DNA of 64,000 bases from Saccharicrinis carchari (GTDB lineage Bacteria > Bacteroidota > Bacteroidia > Bacteroidales > Marinilabiliaceae), in the NCBI RefSeq assembly GCF_900182605.1, contig NZ_FXTB01000012.1, positions 1 through 64,000 on the forward strand. The letters are read 5' to 3'. Shown here piece by piece: positions 37,422 to 46,266 of this stretch (position 1 is its first letter; every line of letters begins with the position of its first letter). A program made the position numbers and the translations under genes. The notes under the pieces are model-generated. The model did not search any database, was not told where the DNA came from, and worked only from the letters and a program-made list of their open reading frames with translations.

Positions 37422-38438
37422 TTAAAACTTAGGTCTGGGCACACTGCCCAATGCAGGTGAATTGGTTGCAACGCTTGGCCAGCCATTGTCCCATTGCAGT
37501 TTATCTAGCATCAGCACGCGGCCCTCGGGCTTGGATTTGTCCACGGCATGGTACAATATCCAATCGTCGTTGTTGTCGTCGGTCACAATTTCGGCATTGT
37601 GCCCGGTGCCCACGAAGCGAGAATTTCCCTTGATAAGCAGCTCGTGATGGTTGTCTATCATGCCCTGCCCCGATTTGTCACGATAAGGCCCCATGAGGTT
37701 TTCCGAACGGCCTACTACGGTGGTGTAGGTACTGTTGATCCCATTGCAGCAGGATCCTATGGACGCAAAAAGATAATAAAAACCGTCCTTTTTATAAATG
37801 TAGGTGGCCTCATAGGCCGTGCCGGCAACCTGCTGTTTTTCGGCACCGGGTTTTATTGTTAGTCCGTCGTCGCTAAGCGCAATGGCATATATACCCCTAA
37901 AACTACCCCAGAAAAGGTATTTGGTTCCCTCCTCCTCCATATAAAAAGGGTCGATGGAGTTTTTGACATCTATTTCGTTGCTGCGAAATAGCTTGCCATG
38001 ATCGGTGAAGGGGCCCTGGGGCTTGGAAGCGGTGGCCACCCCAATGCCACAAGTCCACTCGCCACCCCATACCGACATGGAATAGTATAATACGTATTGG
38101 CCGTTAAAATAATTGATATCGGGTGCCCACAAACCTCCATTGGGTTCAAAAGTAGGCCGTGTATTATCGGTAAATGCAGTGGCCATAAATTCCCAATCCA
38201 CCAAGTCGGTCGACCTATGGATGGGTGTATTGCGGATATCTTCGGTGGCATATAGATAAAAATAGCCATCCTGTGCTTTGATGACAGTGGGATCGGGCAA
38301 GCTGTAGTCGACAACAGGGTTGGTGTATTCATCCTTTTTAGGTTCGTCGGGTTCCGGTTTGGTTTCTTCATTGTTGCTACAGGCACATGCAGAGAATACG
38401 GCCGCAATTAGAAAGAAGGAAAAAAATAATAGTTTCAT
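37422..38438 (-). CDS. GH43-family arabinanase-like lipoprotein
   Basis: 338 residues with a lipoprotein signal (SACACSNNEE). Catalytic positions: SLPDPTVIKAQDGYFYLYA (Asp), NSIDPFYMEEEG (Asp) and TAYEATYIYKKDGFYYLF (Glu), with a HNAEIVTDDNND segment near the end. The sequence resembles endo-alpha-1,5-L-arabinanases, which cut the arabinan backbone. It is separated from the rest of PUL2 by 420 bp and a hairpin, and is divergent from HTCS2, so it may have its own promoter. Confidence 0.85.
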   Translation of the reverse strand: MKLLFFSFFLIAAVFSACACSNNEETKPEPDEPKKDEYTNPVVDYSLPDPTVIKAQDGYFYLYATEDIRNTPIHRSTDLVDWEFMATAFTDNTRPTFEPNGGLWAPDINYFNGQYVLYYSMSVWGGEWTCGIGVATASKPQGPFTDHGKLFRSNEIDVKNSIDPFYMEEEGTKYLFWGSFRGIYAIALSDDGLTIKPGAEKQQVAGTAYEATYIYKKDGFYYLFASIGSCCNGINSTYTTVVGRSENLMGPYRDKSGQGMIDNHHELLIKGNSRFVGTGHNAEIVTDDNNDDWILYHAVDKSKPEGRVLMLDKLQWDNGWPSVATNSPALGSVPRPKF

Positions 38439-38539
38439 AGCTTGTAAATTTATGCAGTTTAGTATTTTGAGAAGGATATGAAGTGCAAATTATAAAAATT
38501 GACGGTTATTAATGTATTGCACTGCCGACTAAAAGTCCT

Positions 38540-38584
38540 ATTGCCCAAATTGTGCTATGTATTGCCTAAATTGTAATATTGTAT
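38540..38584. promoter_or_regulatory. Direct repeat spaced 21 bp upstream of HTCS2
   Basis: ATTGCCCAAATTGTGCTAT (from 38540) is followed exactly 21 bp later by ATTGCCTAAATTGTAATAT (from 38561), 16 of 19 bases identical. Two helical turns between repeats suits tandem AraC-type binding. The region is shared by the divergent GH43 gene and the regulator gene. Confidence 0.55.
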
Positions 38585-38635
38585 ACAAAATAAGAAATCG
38601 TTTCTTGTAATTAGAAACAAGGAGAAAGGAACTTT

Positions 38636-41600
38636 ATGACACCCCGTTTTAAAACAGGAATATTAGCCATTGTATTTATTGGTCTGGCCACAATCGCTTC
38701 GGCCTACAATTTTTCGTTCAGAAAGCACCAGGTAAACCAGGGACTCTCGGGAAATACGGTACATTGTATCTTACAGGATGACCGAGGCTTTATGTGGTTT
38801 GGCACGCAGGATGGATTAAACCGTTTTGATGGCAGCAATTATAAGATATTCAAAAATGACCCAAATAATCTACATTCTTTGGGTAACAATTTTATTCGGT
38901 CGTTGTATCAGCACACAGATAATAAAATTTGGGTAGGAACCGACCAACGGATATTTATTTTCGACCCGGAAACAGAATATTTTCAGCAGTTTATCGAGAA
39001 AACCGACAAGGGGATTGCTATAACATCGGCTGTAACATCCATTGAAGCTGATAGTCAACATTCCATCTGGATAGGCACTATGACCCAAGGCGCTTTTAGC
39101 TACAATACCATTACGGGGAAACTTACCCAATACAAATCAGAAGACGGCTCTAAGTCCATCCCTGATAATTTGGTGTGGCGCATATATAAAGATTATTCCG
39201 GAACAGTTTGGATTGGAACAAGGGGCGGACTGAGCCGATTTAACAAGGAGAGCAAATCGTTTATCACTTATGGTTCGCGCGAAGAAAAGAGTGTTCTCGA
39301 CGATCCCGAAATTCTTTCTGTTTTTGAGGATTCGGATGGCGACATTTGGCTAGGGACCTGGTCGGGCGGACTGAGCCGTTACAACAAAACCACAGATACT
39401 TTTACTTCCTATTTTAACGAACAAGATGACGTTTATATTAGTCATATAAGGGCTTTTTTCGAGTACGAAAAAGGCAAGCTGCTTATCGGTTCCGACGATG
39501 GCTTGTACCTTTTTAATAAAAAAACTTTACAGATCCAACGTATCGATGATTCGCGCGACCAAAATAGCCTGAGCGATCAAAATATATACGCTATCTATGG
39601 CGATAAAGAAGGAGGCATATGGATAGGTACTTATTTTGGCGGTGTAAATTATCTATCGCCCAATAGCAGTGTCATCGAACATTATTATCCAAATTACAAA
39701 GAAAGTTCCATGTCGGGAAAAGCGGTGAGTCAGTTTTTGGAAGATCCCAAGGGTAACTTATGGATTGCCACCGAAGATGGCGGACTAAACTATTTTAACA
39801 CGAAAACAAAAGAATTTACCTCCCATCTTCCTCACGAAGATAAGCCCAGTATTAGTTATACCAATCTCCACTCTCTTTTGCTGGATCAAAATAAATTATG
39901 GATAGGGACCTTCTCCAGGGGACTGGACGTTATGGATTTAAGAACTGGCCAATTTACCAATTATCAATATAACCTTAACGATACCAATACCATTGACGAC
40001 AATTGTGTTTTTGCTTTGTACAAGACAAAAGATAACGATATTTTTATAGGTACGCCCTTTGGGTTGAGCCGCTACAATCGCCACCAAAATAATTTTGAAA
40101 GGATACCCGAGGTAAGGGGTTTTGTTTACGATATGGCCGAAGATCATTTGGGGCAGCTTTGGGTGGCTTGTTATGGGCAAGGGGTATTTCGGTACGATCT
40201 TCTAGGCAAAGAGTGGAGCAGTTACCGACACAAAAATTACAAGGACAATTCGCTTTGTTTTGATAAGATTGTAGATGTTTTTCAGGACGAAAAACAACGG
40301 CTCTGGTTTTCGAGCGAGGGCGGTGGTATTTGCAAATACAACTACGATACCAACGATTTTACTAGCATAGATGTGTCCGATGGACTTCCAAACAACGTGG
40401 TATACGGGGCGTTGGACGACAAGTATGGCCATATTTGGGTGAGCACCAATAAAGGCATAGCCAACATTGACCCTTCATCACTTAAAATAAAAACTTTTAC
40501 AAGCGAGGATGGCCTGCAGAGCAACCAGTTTAACTATCGATCGAGCTTAAAGACCAGCAACGGAAAATTTTATTTTGGGGGTATAAACGGGTTCAATGCT
40601 TTTTATCCGGATCGCCTCTCTGAAAATAAATGCGTACCTCCGGTATTGATTACCCATTTAAAGCTGCTCGATACGGACAGGCGCGTTAAAAGCGACTCTT
40701 TGCACAGCAAGGTTTTGAATACCGACAGGAGTATTACGCTGAGACACGATCAGGCTTCGTTCCGAATCGATTTTGTAAGCCTTAGCTTTATGGCACAGGG
40801 AAAAAATAAGTTTTCGTACATGATGGAAAATTTAAATGAAAAATGGATCGAAGCCGGCAATCAAACCAACGTATCCTACATTAACCTTAAACCCGGTGAT
40901 TATATTTTCAGGGTAAAGGGTTCTAACAACGACGGGTTATGGAATGAGGACGGAGATTTTTTAAGAATTAAAATCCTACCCCCCATATGGCTTACGGATT
41001 ATGCCTATCTATTTTATTTACTGCTCTCCATTACCTTGATATATTACCTTTATAAATTTTATCAACGTAATTTACGAAGGAGACAAAAACAAAAACTAGA
41101 AGATTTTAAGGTTGAAAAGGAAAAGGAGATGTACGCCTCCAAAATCAACTTTTTCACTAATATCGCCCATGAAATCAGAACCCCCGTGAGCCTCATAAAA
41201 GCCCCGCTCGACAGTATTCTAAGGGCTAAGGAAGGCTCGCCTGAATCAAAAGAAAATCTGGTTGTAATTGATAAAAATACCGATCGGCTGCTGAACCTTA
41301 TTAACCAGCTGCTCGATTTCAGAAAGATTGAAGCAGAATCCTACGTGCCAAATTATGAACCCACAAACATTGGCAGCTTAATTTCGGATATTATTTACCG
41401 TTTTAAATCAACAGCATCAAAAAAATTTATTATCATAAACATTGTCATTCCGCAAGAAGGAATGGTGTATGATGTGGACAGGGAAGCCTTGACCAAAATC
41501 ATCAGTAACCTGATGACAAATGCCTTAAAGCATGCTAAAAAGATTATCACAATAAAAATAGCGGAACCCTCGGGCGCGGATTATTTTGAGATTACCGTTG

Positions 41601-42691
41601 AAGACGATGGGTCAGGCGTTCCGGCAAAATACAGGGAAAGGGTGTTTGAACCTTTTTTCCAAGTGGAAGAAGAAGACCGTACGGCTCAAAATAAAGGTGC
41701 CGGAATAGGTTTAGCCTATTCAAGGCAATTGGCCGAAAGGCACGCAGGCTCCCTATTTGTGCGCGATAATGGGCAAGAAGGCAGCGAATTTGTGTTGCAG
41801 ATAAGTACACAACTTCAGGATATGGAGACACATCCCGTCGAAATGGAGGAGCAGGTTCGGAACCAGCCTGTTGCATACAAGGAAGTAGATGCTTCCCTGC
41901 ACACAGGAAAACCAGTACTTTTAATAGTAGAGGACAACGAAGATTTGTGCACCTTTTTAAATCGTAGCTTAAAATTGGAATATGAGGTTCTAACTGCCTC
42001 CAACGGGCAGTTAGCATTGGACTTGCTCGAGAATCACGTGGTGGACATCATTATTAGCGACGTAATGATGCCTGGCATAGATGGTCTGGAATTGGTAAAA
42101 AAGGCAAGGGAAAATGAACAATATAGCCATATCCCCATAGTGCTGCTCTCGGCACGTACTAATCTAGAAACAAAAATAACAGGCTTGGATTATGGAGCCG
42201 ACAGCTACATTGAAAAACCTTTTTCGTTAGAATATCTACGGGCGCAGGTGAAAAGTTTGATTAAAAACCGTAACCTTTTATTGGAGAAGTTTGCCAACTC
42301 GCCTTTTATACCTTACGGAAGTATCGCCAACAATAAAAAGGACGAAGAATTTTTAAATAAGCTTAACGGCGAAATAGAGAGCAACATTTCCGACAGCGCA
42401 TATTCTATCGAAAAATTGGCCAGTTCCCTTTCCATGAGCCGCTCAAACCTGCAACGAAAGATCAAAGGCATATCCGGTATGTCGCCCAATGATTATATCA
42501 GGGTGTTCAAACTAAAAAAAGCAGCCAGGCTCATTATGGAAGGGGAATACCGTATCAATGAAATTTGTTATATCGTAGGCTTCAACAGCCCTTCCTATTT
42601 CTCAAAATGTTTCCAAAAACAGTTTGGAACATTGCCCAGCGAGTTTGCAAATGACGCCACTGAGCATCCTAAAATGAAGGACGAGATGTAA
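38636..42691 (+). CDS. Hybrid two-component system regulator (HTCS2) of PUL2
   Basis: 1351 residues with a signal peptide (ending IASAY). The periplasmic part is two Reg_prop propellers (GFMWFGTQDGLNRFDG and many similar blades) and a Y_Y_Y domain. A membrane segment lies near residues 783-808. The kinase has H845 in a canonical AHEIRTPV and an ATPase domain with EDDGSGVP. The receiver has D1142 in SDVMMPGIDG, and the C-terminal AraC HTH ends the protein (SMSRSNLQRKIKG, FNSPSYFSKCFQKQFG). It is expected to sense an oligosaccharide of the PUL2 glycan and activate both divergent units. Confidence 0.96.
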   Translation: MTPRFKTGILAIVFIGLATIASAYNFSFRKHQVNQGLSGNTVHCILQDDRGFMWFGTQDGLNRFDGSNYKIFKNDPNNLHSLGNNFIRSLYQHTDNKIWVGTDQRIFIFDPETEYFQQFIEKTDKGIAITSAVTSIEADSQHSIWIGTMTQGAFSYNTITGKLTQYKSEDGSKSIPDNLVWRIYKDYSGTVWIGTRGGLSRFNKESKSFITYGSREEKSVLDDPEILSVFEDSDGDIWLGTWSGGLSRYNKTTDTFTSYFNEQDDVYISHIRAFFEYEKGKLLIGSDDGLYLFNKKTLQIQRIDDSRDQNSLSDQNIYAIYGDKEGGIWIGTYFGGVNYLSPNSSVIEHYYPNYKESSMSGKAVSQFLEDPKGNLWIATEDGGLNYFNTKTKEFTSHLPHEDKPSISYTNLHSLLLDQNKLWIGTFSRGLDVMDLRTGQFTNYQYNLNDTNTIDDNCVFALYKTKDNDIFIGTPFGLSRYNRHQNNFERIPEVRGFVYDMAEDHLGQLWVACYGQGVFRYDLLGKEWSSYRHKNYKDNSLCFDKIVDVFQDEKQRLWFSSEGGGICKYNYDTNDFTSIDVSDGLPNNVVYGALDDKYGHIWVSTNKGIANIDPSSLKIKTFTSEDGLQSNQFNYRSSLKTSNGKFYFGGINGFNAFYPDRLSENKCVPPVLITHLKLLDTDRRVKSDSLHSKVLNTDRSITLRHDQASFRIDFVSLSFMAQGKNKFSYMMENLNEKWIEAGNQTNVSYINLKPGDYIFRVKGSNNDGLWNEDGDFLRIKILPPIWLTDYAYLFYLLLSITLIYYLYKFYQRNLRRRQKQKLEDFKVEKEKEMYASKINFFTNIAHEIRTPVSLIKAPLDSILRAKEGSPESKENLVVIDKNTDRLLNLINQLLDFRKIEAESYVPNYEPTNIGSLISDIIYRFKSTASKKFIIINIVIPQEGMVYDVDREALTKIISNLMTNALKHAKKIITIKIAEPSGADYFEITVEDDGSGVPAKYRERVFEPFFQVEEEDRTAQNKGAGIGLAYSRQLAERHAGSLFVRDNGQEGSEFVLQISTQLQDMETHPVEMEEQVRNQPVAYKEVDASLHTGKPVLLIVEDNEDLCTFLNRSLKLEYEVLTASNGQLALDLLENHVVDIIISDVMMPGIDGLELVKKARENEQYSHIPIVLLSARTNLETKITGLDYGADSYIEKPFSLEYLRAQVKSLIKNRNLLLEKFANSPFIPYGSIANNKKDEEFLNKLNGEIESNISDSAYSIEKLASSLSMSRSNLQRKIKGISGMSPNDYIRVFKLKKAARLIMEGEYRINEICYIVGFNSPSYFSKCFQKQFGTLPSEFANDATEHPKMKDEM

Positions 42692-42801
42692 TGGGAATAT
42701 AAGCTAACAAGTATTTATGATTGAACACGATCTCTTTAGCCCCGGGCAATGTCTGTAATGCCACTGGCATTTGATGTGCTTGCATCTGTTTCCTGTCCAC
42801 C

Positions 42802-43080
42802 GCCCCCAGCGGTATCCCCTGCGTTACAGCACTTGGCATTACTTAGCGGAAGGTGACCTGAAAAACGTCCGTGCCCCTTCCGCCACTCCATGCCAAGAGC
42901 TTTGAACACCCCGCCAACACGCTTGCAAATAAGGCTCCCTTGCTCCGTAAACTACGACAAGGAAACCTTTTATTTGGAAGCGTGTTTTTTTGCCCGAGCG
43001 CCTGAATGAGGCAACTCGCCGTTGGGTGATGCACCGTACCGTCCTTGGTTTGCTGCAAGTTATTGATCGCCAAAGGGAAC
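42802..43080 (+). repeat. Structured dispersed repeat, copy 3
   Basis: It aligns with copies 1 and 2 from CCCCCAGCGGTA to GCAAGTTATTGAT. The base of hairpin I is kept (CTTGGCAT/ATGCCAAG), but its upper part changes to GCGGAAGG/CCTTCCGC, losing GTGACC/GGTCAC and pairing differently. Hairpin II basal pairs AAATAA/TTATTT are present. It is immediately followed by the ArdC leader, so repeat and leader are adjacent here, while at copy 1 the XRE gene lies between them. Confidence 0.82.
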
Positions 43081-43162
43081 AGTAAAGGGGCGGTTTTGAA
43101 AAAAACCGTCCTTCGGATTTGTTCATTCCGCAAAAAAACGGAATGACATAAACCCCTTGACT
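43081..43162 (+). promoter_or_regulatory. Conserved three-way-junction leader upstream of ArdC
   Basis: Outer stem AGTAAAGGGG (43081-43090) with CCCCTTGACT (43153-43162); arm 1 CGGTTTT-gaaa-AAAACCG (43091-43108, with one extra loop A); arm 2 TCATTCCG-N8-CGGAATGA (43123-43146). Outer stem and arm 2 are identical to the RadC leader, while arm 1 is an unrelated but self-complementary sequence. The ArdC start codon follows 83 nt later, after AAATCCCC..GGGCA..GGGT. Confidence 0.6.
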
Positions 43163-43245
43163 CGTTCCCTTTGGCTCAAAGTGCCTGCAATAAACCAATG
43201 GCGGGCCAGATGCCAAAATAAATCCCCAGGGCAGGGGTGATTCGA

Positions 43246-44121
43246 ATGAAAACTTCAAAAACTGTTTATGACATTATCAACGAGAAGATTTTCTCTCAAC
43301 TCGAAAAGGGAACGATTCCCTGGCACAAACCATGGAAGAGCTTCGATAATGATGGAAACTTTGTCCCACCACAAAATTTTGTTTCGAGGATCCCTTATAA
43401 GGGTATTAACTTTGTTCTTCTGTTAAACCTGTATGAACAACCCTATTATCTTACTTGGAAACAAATACAATCGCTCGGGGGTCAAATTATAAAGGGTGAG
43501 AAAAGCCTACCAGTTGTCTTTTGGAAACCCATTAGCAAGGAAAGTATCGACAAAAATGGGAATCCAAAGACCGAAAAAAAATTCATGTTCAGGTACTACA
43601 ATGTCTTCAATATCACCCAAACAACCGGGATTGATTATGAACCCGTGAAATTTTATGAAGACACCGAACCTCTTTGCTTTGACCGGATTCAGAAAGCCGA
43701 AGAAGTAATAACAGGTTACAAGGACTGCCCCAAAATTATCTATGGGGGAAACGCTGCTTTTTATATACCCTCCCTCGATAAAATTCATATCCCGGAACCT
43801 GCTCATTTCGATAAGCCTGAATATTTTTATTCCACACTGTTCCATGAAGCAAGCCATTCTGTAGGGCACCCATCACGCTTAAACAGGAAAGACATTGCTG
43901 ATGTAAACGGCCAGAGCCAACATGACTATTCTTACGAAGAGTTAATTGCCGAGTTTTCAGCGTCTTATCTATCGGGTCACTGTGGTATCCTTCAAACAAC
44001 TATTCAGGAAAGTGCAGCTTACATCCATCATTGGTTAACCGCACTTAAGGAAAACACCAGATGGTTGGTTAGCGCTGCCGGGTCAGGTCAAAAGTCTGCC
44101 GAGTATATCTTGGGCGTGTGA
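43246..44121 (+). CDS. ardC-like: ArdC-like anti-restriction protein with zincin domain
   Basis: About 291 residues from ATG 43246 (a GTG 9 bp upstream is also open). The N-terminal ArdC-type ssDNA-binding domain covers about residues 4-125 (EKGTIPWHKPWK, YKGINFVLLL, YLTWKQIQSLGG). The C-terminal metallopeptidase domain has the zinc motif HEASH at residues 200-204, then GHPSRLNRK and EELIAEFSASYL. ArdC proteins of conjugative elements protect incoming DNA from restriction. Here the gene stands alone, 3 kb from a type III restriction operon, with its own leader and terminator. It is probably a cargo gene of a lost mobile element. Confidence 0.9.
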   Translation: MKTSKTVYDIINEKIFSQLEKGTIPWHKPWKSFDNDGNFVPPQNFVSRIPYKGINFVLLLNLYEQPYYLTWKQIQSLGGQIIKGEKSLPVVFWKPISKESIDKNGNPKTEKKFMFRYYNVFNITQTTGIDYEPVKFYEDTEPLCFDRIQKAEEVITGYKDCPKIIYGGNAAFYIPSLDKIHIPEPAHFDKPEYFYSTLFHEASHSVGHPSRLNRKDIADVNGQSQHDYSYEELIAEFSASYLSGHCGILQTTIQESAAYIHHWLTALKENTRWLVSAAGSGQKSAEYILGV

Positions 44122-44127
44122 TATATT

Positions 44128-44152
44128 AGGGGTGTAACAGCCCTTTTTTTGT
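44128..44152 (+). terminator. Terminator after ArdC
   Basis: AGGG(G)TG and CA(G)CCCT pair with one mismatch around a 3-nt loop, followed by seven T residues, 7 bp past the stop codon. The nuclease gene converges on it from the other side. Confidence 0.65.
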
Positions 44153-44162
44153 GCAAACCTCT

Positions 44163-45050
44163 TTAATGTTTTTTTGCCTGTTTCTGGTGATACCTGCAAT
44201 ATCCGATGTTGTTCCTTGTTTTTTGCTTACATCTTTTCCCCGTTGATTTGGCTATGCCTTTGCATTGGGTTGAAGCCGTTGTGCTTTTGGTGGCTGCGGG
44301 TTTCCGTTGTGAGCTGCTAAATTCCCATGCCGAGATATCTGAGGTAGCTTCCAATTTATCCTCTAAAGAATCCTCCATGCCCTGAAAGAAATCTATTCCC
44401 GTCAACGCTTCTACTTGGTCAACTGTTTTTACGTAAGCGGCAATAGGCTGAAACAGCTTTTTGTTGGGCATCACGAAAGCAATCATTTTCTGCTTGCTCG
44501 GACAATATACGACCTTGTAGTAGTACCCCGGCACGGTTACTTGGTTGGTACCTATATGTCCTATGTTATCTTTAAAAACGGGGCCGGTGGCCACCACCAA
44601 ATTTTGATATTGATTTGTCCATTTACGTACCTGGCTTTCCAACATCTTCCAACGGCCGGTATTGAAAGAAGGCGCCTGGGGCGACATGTTAGAAAGAAAA
44701 AAGGATTCCGACATGGAGGTGCGGTTCATATCCATAGAGCCTGCCGGACACAAATGCCCCCTATGGTAGCCGCTGCCCTTATAATCAGTCAGTGTAGCCG
44801 AACCCGTGGACACTTTTGGATCTGGACGAAAGTCGTCGGTCCGTTTCTCAGAGCCGTTTACCAGCTCCGGGGTGAGCTTATAATATACCCAAATGGCCTG
44901 TTCGTGCTGTTCGCTATAGCAAAGTGTGTAGTATGTGTGTTCTGCAATTTGTCCCGATGATTTGGGAACTAGGTTTTTGCCCCCTAGCGATAGGGACAAG
45001 AAAACAAATGATAAAAGAAAAATAAATTTTTTCAAAATAAGCAGCTTCAT
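44163..45050 (-). CDS. Secreted DNA/RNA non-specific endonuclease with Cys/His tail
   Basis: 295 residues with a signal peptide (about 1-24). The core is a beta-beta-alpha-metal nuclease of the NucA/EndA type: GYHRGHLCPAGSM carries HRGH at residues 96-99 (DRGH in most members, with the final His as general base), and FLSNMSPQAPSFN supplies the metal-binding Asn. The C-terminal 30 residues hold CKGIAKSTGKRC...YCRYHQK, a C-x11-C-x10-C-x2-H arrangement that could bind zinc and contact nucleic acid. It may serve in nucleotide scavenging or DNA clearance. It is convergent with ArdC, and no operon partner is visible. Confidence 0.88.
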   Translation of the reverse strand: MKLLILKKFIFLLSFVFLSLSLGGKNLVPKSSGQIAEHTYYTLCYSEQHEQAIWVYYKLTPELVNGSEKRTDDFRPDPKVSTGSATLTDYKGSGYHRGHLCPAGSMDMNRTSMSESFFLSNMSPQAPSFNTGRWKMLESQVRKWTNQYQNLVVATGPVFKDNIGHIGTNQVTVPGYYYKVVYCPSKQKMIAFVMPNKKLFQPIAAYVKTVDQVEALTGIDFFQGMEDSLEDKLEATSDISAWEFSSSQRKPAATKSTTASTQCKGIAKSTGKRCKQKTRNNIGYCRYHQKQAKKH

Positions 45051-45299
45051 GTTTTATTCAATAAGCGTTTACGTAATAACTCCCTACCCCATCGATAACT
45101 TCATTATTTTGTTGATGATACGGTCTATGATAAACGGGTATTACGCAATTTTCAGTTTAGGCCGTAAGGTGTGTACGTTTTCTTTTCTGATAAGTTCGTA
45201 ACCAGTAAAAATATTTTTTTGAAAGAAACAAATCACCTCATTTATAACGCCTAATTTTCTATTTTGCCGCCCGTCCTTAAACCATGCCTATTATCAACC

Positions 45300-45545
45300 T
45301 CCCGCCCTTCAGCGGTATTCCCCCATGCGGTATAGCCCATGGCACTGCATAGTGAAAGGGGAACGGGAAAACGACCAAGCCCCTTCCGCTACTCCATGCC
45401 AAGCGCACCACCGCCCCGCCAACACACATGCAAACAAGGCTTCCTTGCTCCATAAACTCCACAAGGAAACTCTCTTTTTGCAAGCGTGTTCCTTTGCCCC
45501 CACACCGGAATGGAATGATTGACCTGTTCCAAATGCTACACCGTG
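45300..45545 (+). repeat. Structured dispersed repeat, copy 4 (most diverged)
   Basis: It aligns with the other copies from CAGCGGTATTCCCC through CAAGCGTGTTCCTTTG, then similarity fades near 45545. Hairpin I pairs TGGCA/TGCCA at the base and AAGGGG (45356-45361) with CCCCTT (45380-45385) at the top, where copies 1-2 have GTGACC/GGTCAC. Hairpin II pairs TGCAAA with TTTGCA perfectly, where the others have mismatches or wobble. Pairing thus persists despite sequence change. Confidence 0.72.
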
Positions 45546-45780
45546 TTCAGTAATGAAGTTGGGTTTTTGCCAAACGATTTCGCACCGATACCTAATACAC
45601 TGCCCTACTATGTTACCGATGCAAAACATGCTTTCGGCCAAACAGCAACACGTACTTTTATTGCACCCGCAGTAGATGGTATAAAAGGAATCGGTTTTTG
45701 TAAGTGCCAAATTTGTACTTATGGATTTTTGGGGCATTGGGAAACATTCAGTCCGTTGTCGCCAACAATTGGCAACTGTA

Positions 45781-46266
45781 CTATTTCAACTTTTCAATTA
45801 TTTGTTCTTCATTTGGTAGGTATTTCCGTAAATCTGATGGAAGGTCTTTTGTCAACTGGTATTCTGCTACACCAATTGGTCTATTTGCAATTCGCAGTGC
45901 ATATTCTACCTCCAAATTATCTTTTATTTTCGATAAAATTAACAAGTTATGCCCCCAGGGAACTTCTGCGACAAGCTGTCGCAGTTTTTCATTTTTAGAA
46001 TATCTTGAATAAAACCGCCTCATATCCCAAAGGTTTCTAGCGGAATAACCTTCGGAATTAGGGAACTCAGCTTGTAAATCGGTCGACAACTTTTCAACAA
46101 CAGATTTCCCCCATTCTTGCGATTCTTGTATTTCCAGAATTATTCTACCAATATTTAGATAATGTTCTATTTGCTCTTTAACAACTTTACGAATAACTTT
46201 TATATGTGCTGTCCGTATCTCATTTCTAATTTGTTCGAGAGTATCCGAATATATTTTCCCTAACAT
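45781..46266 (-). CDS. Internally deleted DUF1016/YhcG-like protein
   Basis: 161 residues. The first 116 or so match the N-terminal DUF1016 region of YhcG-type PDDEXK nucleases (EQIEHYLNIGRIILEIQES, YSARNLWDMRRFY, VPWGHNLLILSKIKD). The remainder matches the extreme C-terminus (VEYALRIANRPIGVAEYQL, then DLP and LP spaced as in the family). The roughly 180 residues between, which include the nuclease core of full-length members (about 340 residues), are missing, with the joint near base 45915. The frame is intact across the joint. It is either a natural nuclease-less small version or a decayed gene; no nuclease activity is expected. Confidence 0.7.
   Translation of the reverse strand: MLGKIYSDTLEQIRNEIRTAHIKVIRKVVKEQIEHYLNIGRIILEIQESQEWGKSVVEKLSTDLQAEFPNSEGYSARNLWDMRRFYSRYSKNEKLRQLVAEVPWGHNLLILSKIKDNLEVEYALRIANRPIGVAEYQLTKDLPSDLRKYLPNEEQIIEKLK

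Noticed and set aside
42839-43258. Minus-strand frames of 96-139 codons across repeat copy 3, with similar-looking peptides in copy 4 (45309-45737)
   Set aside because: The peptide similarity follows from the repeat DNA. Copies 1 and 2 have stops in the corresponding frame, there is no shared start, and the conserved feature is base pairing.
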